DNA from: Pseudodesulfovibrio sp. JC047
GTDB taxonomy: Bacteria; Desulfobacterota; Desulfovibrionia; Desulfovibrionales; Desulfovibrionaceae
Direction: 5' to 3'
NCBI RefSeq assembly: GCF_010468615.1
Contig: NZ_WUEH01000013.1
Span: 32,206 to 96,205 of the forward strand
DNA length: 64,000 nucleotides
The notes beneath the pieces were generated by a model. The model was not told where the DNA came from and searched no databases. It saw nothing but the letters and a program-made list of their open reading frames with translations. Made by a program: the position numbers and the translations under genes. Of this stretch, positions 59,112 to 64,000 are shown in pieces (positions within the stretch are counted from its first letter, which is position 1; each line of letters begins with the position of its first letter).

Positions 59112-59149
59112 GGCGTTCTCCTTGTCCCGAACGAGGACGGGATCTGGGG

Positions 59150-59245
59150 TTATCTGGGGGATTCCTGGGCAAACGTGACGTGAGACACTCCCAAGATGGC
59201 AATCATGATTGTTGATCCGGTTTTGACGGCTCTCCAAATTGTCAT
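59150..59245 (-). CDS. Small ORF with signal-peptide-like sequence (31 codons)
   Basis: A 31-codon ORF on the minus strand in the gap between the first permease and the binding protein. AGGAG lies seven bases before its ATG. The peptide has a positive N-terminus, a hydrophobic core (STIMIAILGVSHVTFA) and an AQES end resembling a signal peptidase site. It could be a small secreted or membrane peptide, or a remnant of another binding-protein signal. Only the sequence supports it. Confidence 0.4.
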   Translation of the reverse strand: MTIWRAVKTGSTIMIAILGVSHVTFAQESPR

Positions 59246-59264
59246 GTCGTGCTCCTGTTTTGGG

Positions 59265-60077
59265 TTAAGGCTTGATGCCGTTGAACCGTTTTTCCAATAT
59301 CTTGACGACCCCGGATAAAGCCAGGGTGACGGCCAGGTAGATGGCGGCAACAGTGAACCAGATTTCAAAGGTGAGAAATGTTTCCGCGTCGATCATGCGT
59401 CCTTGTTGCGTCAGATCGAGAATGGCGATGGTGCTGACCAAGGCGGAATCCTTGACAAGTGAGACCGCTTGGCTCGTCATGGGAGGCAGTACGCGTCGGA
59501 AAGCCTGGGGCAGGATGATGTATCGATAGGTGGCAGATGCGTTCATGCCCAATCCTTGGGCGGCTTCCCACTGTCCTTTGTCAATGGACGTGATTCCGGC
59601 TCTGAATATTTCCGAGGCATAGGCTCCTTCAAAAAGGCTCAGAGCTATAATGGCGGCCCAAAACGGGGAGATCCCCAGAATGGGAGCCAGGACAAAATAG
59701 ATGAAGAAAATCTGAATGAGCAGAGGAGTATTGCGAATCAACTCCATGTAGGTACGTGCTGTCCCGCGTGCGGCCCATGAGTCGGTCATTCGGAATATGG
59801 CGGTTGCCATGCCGATGACCAGCATCAGAACCATGCTGATGGCAGTGATCTGGAGGGTTACGCCTAACCCTTGAACCAGTGGTCCCCAAGTGACCCCCTG
59901 TTCTCCGACAGTCCAGAAATATTTCGGGATTCTATACCATTGCCAATTGTATCCCAGCCGGTTGGTCCCCAATGTGAGGAGCCAGAGAACACATCCCATC
60001 ACCACGAGGTATTTCGTGGTGTCAATGAGAGAAGAAAATCGAATGGTGCCGTGAAAAAAGCGTCGTGTGTCAAACAT
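59265..60077 (-). CDS. Polar amino acid ABC transporter permease (first)
   Basis: A 270-residue HisM/GlnP-type permease. Five or six helices are seen, with the N-terminal YNWQWYRIPKYFW stretch, RNTPLLIQIFFIYFVLAPI, and the coupling motif EAAQGLGMNASATYRYIILPQ (positions about 180-200). It is the first gene of the minus-strand transporter run. No ATP-binding subunit is encoded in the window, so one from elsewhere must serve. Confidence 0.93.
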   Translation of the reverse strand: MFDTRRFFHGTIRFSSLIDTTKYLVVMGCVLWLLTLGTNRLGYNWQWYRIPKYFWTVGEQGVTWGPLVQGLGVTLQITAISMVLMLVIGMATAIFRMTDSWAARGTARTYMELIRNTPLLIQIFFIYFVLAPILGISPFWAAIIALSLFEGAYASEIFRAGITSIDKGQWEAAQGLGMNASATYRYIILPQAFRRVLPPMTSQAVSLVKDSALVSTIAILDLTQQGRMIDAETFLTFEIWFTVAAIYLAVTLALSGVVKILEKRFNGIKP

Positions 60078-60199
60078 TTTTATATGGTGTTCTCATTTGG
60101 TATATATGGCATGTTGTATGCGCCTAGAGAGAGCACCATACCAGAATCGTCCGGAAAGTTCAGGTACTATTCTGTTTTTCTTTGGTGAAAAAACGTGAA

Positions 60200-60841
60200 T
60201 TAGTCTGTTTTCGATCTGTGACACTCCAGAACGGCCTTGATTTTTTCAAAGACTTCATCGGGGGTTGCGGATGCATCAACGACTTCCATTCGATCGTGGT
60301 TGAGGGCTGCCCAAGTCAGGTAGCCTTCACGAATTCGGTTGTGGAAAGATAGATGTTCCGCCTCGAAGCGGCCTTCTTCTTTGGCCTTGCCGTCTTCGAT
60401 ATTTCGCAATGTCGCGCGTTTGAGACCTATTTCCGGGTCAATGTCCAGAACAACGGTCAGGTCGGGCCAGAGACCATTGACAGCCACTTCATTGAGTTGC
60501 TTGAGTATGGTGGTGTCCAAACCTCGGCCATAGCCTTGATAGACAATGGTGGAGTCGGCAAAGCGGTCACAGAGGACGACATCTCCCGCGTCCAAAGCCG
60601 GACGAATGACCTGTTCGATGTGTTGGGCGCGGTCTGCCAGATAGAGAAACAGTTCCGTGATCGGAGTGATGTCCTTGTTGTCAACGTGAAGCAGCATCTT
60701 GCGCAGTTCCGTTCCGACGCGACTTCCTCCTGGTTCCTTTGTGAGGAACACCGTTTTCCCCAAGGATTCGTAATAATCCTTGATTTTGGTGATCTGGGTG
60801 GATTTGCCGGTGCCTTCTATGCCTTCAAAGGTAATAAACAT
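60200..60841 (-). CDS. tmk: Thymidylate kinase
   Basis: A 213-residue TMP kinase. P-loop [13 protein letters not shown] (about residues 4-16), the DR(F/Y) motif [18 protein letters not shown] (about 94-111) and the LID region near 150 ([16 protein letters not shown]) are visible. It phosphorylates dTMP for DNA synthesis. The start overlaps the end of the upstream nuclease gene by 25 bases on the same strand, so they are coupled. Confidence 0.95.
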   Translation of the reverse strand: MFITFEGIEGTGKSTQITKIKDYYESLGKTVFLTKEPGGSRVGTELRKMLLHVDNKDITPITELFLYLADRAQHIEQVIRPALDAGDVVLCDRFADSTIVYQGYGRGLDTTILKQLNEVAVNGLWPDLTVVLDIDPEIGLKRATLRNIEDGKAKEEGRFEAEHLSFHNRIREGYLTWAALNHDRMEVVDASATPDEVFEKIKAVLECHRSKTD

Positions 60842-61857
60842 TGATTCTCCGGTTTCTCGTCATTTTTTTTGGTCGTACTCGGCGTCATCGGGGTACGGAA
60901 AATATTCCGTTCCAGAAAACGCATGTACGGAGACCAGTCCTGTCCTGATTTATCCATGTCGGTATACGCCTGATCAATAATGTTCAGCTTTGCATCCATA
61001 TTGTCGGCAAAGTGGAGGACAAAGGCTTCGGGTGTCTTGGGGCGGACAGGAGAACCGAAATCGTGCTCTCCGTGGTGACTGGTAATGAGGTGCTTGAGGT
61101 GGAGTTTGAGGCTTTCGTCGAGCGTTTTGCTTCGTTTGAGAAATGGCTCCAGTTTGTCTTGGCCTATTTGGATGTGGCCGAGCAGACGGCCTTCATCGGT
61201 GTATTCGTTTGTCATGCCGCCGGACAGTTCCCATGCTTTGCCGAGATCGTGAAAAATTGCTCCGACCAACAGCGTTTGTCTGTCCAGATTCGGATAGACA
61301 TCGCACAAGGCCATACAGGACCGAGCGACCTGCAAGGTGTGTTCAAGCAGACCTCCGACATATGCGTGATGAACCGTTTTGGCTCCCGGAGCCATGATCA
61401 TACGAGTTCGAATATCTTCGTTGGAGAGGACTTTTTTACAAAAGGTCTTCCATGGTTTATATTTGACATGCTCGGCAATGAGGTCTTCGATCAATCCCAT
61501 GAGTTCTTCCGGCGGGACGCTTGATGTCGGAAGAAAATCGGCGAGATCGATGCCGGGGGCGGTTGCTTCGAGCAATTCCATATGGTCAACTTTGAGTTGA
61601 TTCTTGTCTCTGTAGCTTTCGACAAACCCTTTGACGTGTGCCAGTGTACCTGGCTCAAGGTTTGGATATTCCTGGCTTTTCGGGCTCCAGATTTTGCCAT
61701 CTATGGTGCCGGTTGCGTCTTGAAATGTGATATTCCAATACGGACCGTTTCTGGATTGGGCCTGATTGGCTGATGCCAATATAAAAATGTCTTCGACGGG
61801 GTGGCCGGGGACCAGGTTATGGATATATTGTGACTTTTTTCCCACGTATCTTGCCAT
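60817..61857 (-). CDS. YhaM-like 3'-5' exoribonuclease (OB fold plus HD domain)
   Basis: A 346-residue protein. An N-terminal OB-fold domain (about 15-100) has [22 protein letters not shown] strands, written here by position. The C-terminal HD domain (about 160-310) has [26 protein letters not shown] and [17 protein letters not shown]. This arrangement fits the YhaM family, which trims single-stranded RNA or DNA with Mn. The start is set at ATG 61857; a GTG at 61890 is also possible. The tail is rich in Lys, Pro and Thr. Confidence 0.85.
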   Translation of the reverse strand: MARYVGKKSQYIHNLVPGHPVEDIFILASANQAQSRNGPYWNITFQDATGTIDGKIWSPKSQEYPNLEPGTLAHVKGFVESYRDKNQLKVDHMELLEATAPGIDLADFLPTSSVPPEELMGLIEDLIAEHVKYKPWKTFCKKVLSNEDIRTRMIMAPGAKTVHHAYVGGLLEHTLQVARSCMALCDVYPNLDRQTLLVGAIFHDLGKAWELSGGMTNEYTDEGRLLGHIQIGQDKLEPFLKRSKTLDESLKLHLKHLITSHHGEHDFGSPVRPKTPEAFVLHFADNMDAKLNIIDQAYTDMDKSGQDWSPYMRFLERNIFRTPMTPSTTKKNDEKPENQCLLPLKA

Positions 61858-61999
61858 TGGATTGATGTTGAGGTACCCCCGCCCGTACACGAACTCTTCA
61901 GTATATATCTGCGGGGTGCGGACCTTTTTTGTCCGCTTTTGGTTATGAACCTGATTTCACACGGATTGTCAAACCGAAGGGACCATTTGGAGGAAGAGC

Positions 62000-62752
62000 A
62001 TGAACATACTCCTGGCCAATGATGATGGTATTCAGGCCCCAGGGCTGCGAGCATTATATTTTGCATTGAAAAAAGCCGGACATGACGTTCATGTCGTGGC
62101 TCCGGTGACGGAACAATCCGCAGTGGGGCACGCCGTCACATTCTTTATGCCCGTTCGGGTCAAGGAATTCAAGGAAAACGGATTTGTTGGGCAAGGAGTT
62201 TATGGAACTCCCGTAGACTGCGTCAAGCTTGGATTGTCTACTTTGCTTGAAACACCGCCGGACCTTGTCGTTTCGGGTATCAATGCCGGCGCGAATGTCG
62301 GGGTGGATATTTTGTATTCGGGGACCGTTTCGGCCGCGACGGAAGGTGCATTGATGGAAATTCCGGCCATGGCGGTGTCCATGGATAATTTCAATCCTGT
62401 GGATTTGAGCGGTCAGGCGCAGTATTGTGCTGATCTGATCGTGAAAATCCCGTGGGCCGAATTGCCCGGAAAATGCGTGTTGAATTTGAATTTTCCGAAT
62501 TGCCCGATTGAAGAGGCTCGGGAATTACGTTTCTGTCCCCATACGCGGGCATCGTATCAGGATTGGTATTCCACCCGACAGGACCCGCGTGGTAGACCGT
62601 ATTACTGGCTTGACGGGGCCATTCCCCCGGAACGGATCTGTGCGGACAGTGATCGGGCGTTGCTGTCTGATGGGCATATCACATTGACGCCGTTGCATTT
62701 TGATTTTACCGATCGGGCCGCGTTGGGCGTGTTGACTAAAACCGACCTATAA
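62000..62752 (+). CDS. surE: 5'/3'-nucleotidase SurE
   Basis: A 250-residue SurE. It opens with ILLANDDGIQAPGLRAL (metal-binding Asp-Asp, residues 3-19). APVTEQSAVGHAVTF, the VSGINAGANVGVDILYSGTVSAATEG core (about 90-115) and LTPLHFDFTD near the end complete it. It removes phosphate from nucleoside monophosphates and is tied to survival in stationary phase. GGAGGA precedes the ATG. It is divergent from the YhaM-like gene. Confidence 0.95.
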   Translation: MNILLANDDGIQAPGLRALYFALKKAGHDVHVVAPVTEQSAVGHAVTFFMPVRVKEFKENGFVGQGVYGTPVDCVKLGLSTLLETPPDLVVSGINAGANVGVDILYSGTVSAATEGALMEIPAMAVSMDNFNPVDLSGQAQYCADLIVKIPWAELPGKCVLNLNFPNCPIEEARELRFCPHTRASYQDWYSTRQDPRGRPYYWLDGAIPPERICADSDRALLSDGHITLTPLHFDFTDRAALGVLTKTDL

Positions 62753-62758
62753 ACGCCG

Positions 62759-62787
62759 TTGACGGAAAATCATTGTGTACGTATTGT
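62759..62787 (+). promoter_or_regulatory. Candidate sigma-70 promoter of gapA
   Basis: TTGACG (62759-62764) and TATTGT (62782-62787) are spaced by 17 bases, 58 bases before the gapA start. Confidence 0.5.
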
Positions 62788-62845
62788 TGTTTACTTTTAA
62801 GATTATCAGGGTTGAATAATTGTATACCCACAGGAGGAACCTGGC

Positions 62846-63829
62846 ATGGCAACGAAAATTGGTTTGAATGGATTTGGACGGATCGGACGGTATCTCACAC
62901 GATTGCTGGCGGAAGACAATGATCTTGAATTGGTGGCGGTAAACGCGCGGGCATCCAACGAGGATCTGGCTCATTTGCTCAAATATGATTCTGTCCATGG
63001 CCGATTCATGGATGTAGAGCCGACTGCTGACGGATTCCTTTTAGGTGGCAAGCCCGTTACTGTGACTCGAAATGCTCCTGGCGAATGGACCTGGGGTGAT
63101 TTGGGCTGCGATATTGTGGTGGAATCCACTGGTAAATTTCGTGATCGTACAAGTTGTCAACAGATGTTGGACTGCGGTGCCAAGAAAGTGGTCATTTCCG
63201 CACCGGGTCAAGACCCTGATATCACGGTGGTCATGAGCGTGAATGATGAATTACTCACGCCTGAACACAATATTATTTCAAATGCTTCCTGCACCACGAA
63301 CTGCCTGGCTCCGGTGGCCAAGGTCATCAATGATTTGTTTGGCATCAAGCACGGTATCATGAATACGGTGCATTCCTACACCATGAGTCAGCGTGTGCTG
63401 GATGGTTCGCACAAGGATATCCGTCGTGCCCGTGCCTGTGCTGTGAATATGGTGCCCACGACAACTGGTGCGGCCAAAGCGGTTGGACTGGTTATTCCTG
63501 AATTGAATGGCGTTCTCGATGGCATGGCCATTCGTGTGCCAACCCCCAACGTTTCTTTGGTAGACCTTGTCTGCGAGTTGAAAAAGGAAACAACGGTTGA
63601 AGAAGTGAATGCTGCGCTCAAGGCTGCTGCCAATGAATCCATGGGCTACACGGAAGAAGAATTGGTTTCCGTTGACTTCATGGGGTCGACATTCGGTGGC
63701 GTTGTCGATTCTTCGTTGACCCGGGTCATGGGTGGCACCCAGCTCAAGCTGATCATCTGGTATGATAACGAAGCCGGATTCACCAATCAGCTTTTGCGGT
63801 TGACGAAAAAAGTTGCCGGAATGATCTAG
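62846..63829 (+). CDS. gapA: Glyceraldehyde-3-phosphate dehydrogenase, type I
   Basis: A 327-residue GAPDH. The NAD-binding KIGLNGFGRIGRYL (about 4-17), catalytic Cys in SNASCTTNCLAP (about residue 150), His in VHSYTMSQRVLDGSH (about 177) and C-terminal WYDNEAGFTNQL are present. It makes 1,3-bisphosphoglycerate in glycolysis, reversibly. AGGAGGA precedes the ATG. A strong terminator follows, then a transposase gene. Confidence 0.96.
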   Translation: MATKIGLNGFGRIGRYLTRLLAEDNDLELVAVNARASNEDLAHLLKYDSVHGRFMDVEPTADGFLLGGKPVTVTRNAPGEWTWGDLGCDIVVESTGKFRDRTSCQQMLDCGAKKVVISAPGQDPDITVVMSVNDELLTPEHNIISNASCTTNCLAPVAKVINDLFGIKHGIMNTVHSYTMSQRVLDGSHKDIRRARACAVNMVPTTTGAAKAVGLVIPELNGVLDGMAIRVPTPNVSLVDLVCELKKETTVEEVNAALKAAANESMGYTEEELVSVDFMGSTFGGVVDSSLTRVMGGTQLKLIIWYDNEAGFTNQLLRLTKKVAGMI

Positions 63830-63850
63830 ATATCCCTTTCTCGTAATATG

Positions 63851-63884
63851 GACCGCTCGACAGCTTGTCGAGCGGTCTTTTTTA
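63851..63884 (+). terminator. Rho-independent terminator after gapA
   Basis: A 12-bp perfect stem GACCGCTCGACA/TGTCGAGCGGTC (63851-63862 and 63866-63877) with a GCT loop is followed by six to seven T. Confidence 0.95.
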
Positions 63885-63956
63885 ATGGAATGGACCCGCC
63901 CCCCCGGTATACGGCATCATAGTGCCAAACAAAACGTACTCAGGAGGACGAGTCAC

Positions 63957-64000
63957 ATGAAAAATATTGCCACCATTGGGATCGATTTAGCAAAGAATAT
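63957..64000 (+). mobile_element. IS110-type transposase, first 14 codons (cut by window end)
   Basis: The start MKNIATIGIDLAKN with CAGGAGG ten bases upstream is the typical N-terminus of IS110-family transposases, where IGIDLAK forms the first strand of the DEDD catalytic domain and its Asp is the first acidic residue. Only 44 bases are visible, so completeness is unknown. It lies 73 bases after the gapA terminator; the 5' non-coding end of the element would be within that gap. IS110 elements use a bridge RNA to choose targets. Confidence 0.7.

Overview
The window reads as chromosomal DNA of a Gram-negative anaerobe of the sulfate-reducer type (order Desulfovibrionales, Desulfovibrio/Pseudodesulfovibrio-like). 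This is inferred from gene content and protein style: a ferredoxin:thioredoxin reductase catalytic chain, AMP-forming aryl-CoA ligase with an ACT partner, DivIVA next to YggT, CheA/CheB, a DUF190-FluC pair and moderate GC. No rRNA, tRNA or CRISPR array was seen. Nearly all of it is core genome; the only mobile gene is an IS110-type transposase cut by the right edge.

Layout. 1-1901: end of cheA, then cheB. 1959-3339: fluoride channel and DUF190 (minus), facing away from a CYTH protein. 3418-6792: clpS-clpA-aat, a complete N-degron recognition set. 6799-13287: a hypothetical gene, uvrB, a TrkA-type channel, ligA, dapB. 13340-16638: cardiolipin synthase, MATE exporter, HPt protein. 16912-18848 (minus): phenylacetate-CoA ligase and ACT protein behind a phenylalanine-rich leader peptide and terminator, a classical attenuator. 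18998-21777: nitroreductase, rsfS, gpmI, a small zinc ribbon. 21958-23526 (minus): DMT exporter and LOG-family protein. 23697-27314: beta-CASP hydrolase, rsmD, coaD, miaA, tightly coupled, meeting a SixA-like gene tail to tail. 27957-30722: two exported proteins, pgsA, tatA. 30951-32818: two unknown proteins and a HAD phosphatase. 32922-37645: yggT, divIVA, DUF167 and DUF465 genes, then ilvB-ilvN and ilvC. 37852-38890: a UPF0316 protein and a stretch packed with hairpins. 38891-46005 (minus): MATE, DUF2156, phosphodiesterase, UvrD-like helicase, thiL, trmO. 46338-50539 (minus): ECF transporter ATPase and T component, an HD protein, two peptide-transporter ATPases. 50621-56597: trmFO, metY, a lipoprotein with a trypsin-like domain, a TraT-like lipoprotein. 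56674-60077 (minus): FTR, glutaredoxin, a polar amino-acid ABC transporter without its ATPase. 60200-64000: tmk and a YhaM-like nuclease (minus), surE, gapA, and the transposase start.

How it works together. Several blocks are coherent: protein quality control (ClpS/ClpA/Aat), branched-chain amino acid synthesis (IlvBN/IlvC), coenzyme A and tRNA/rRNA modification (RsmD/CoaD/MiaA), and thiol redox (FTR/glutaredoxin). The most informative regulatory signal is the Phe attenuator before the aryl-CoA ligase. It implies the operon is expressed when charged tRNA-Phe is scarce, so the ligase probably salvages aryl acids into aromatic amino acids rather than degrading phenylacetate.
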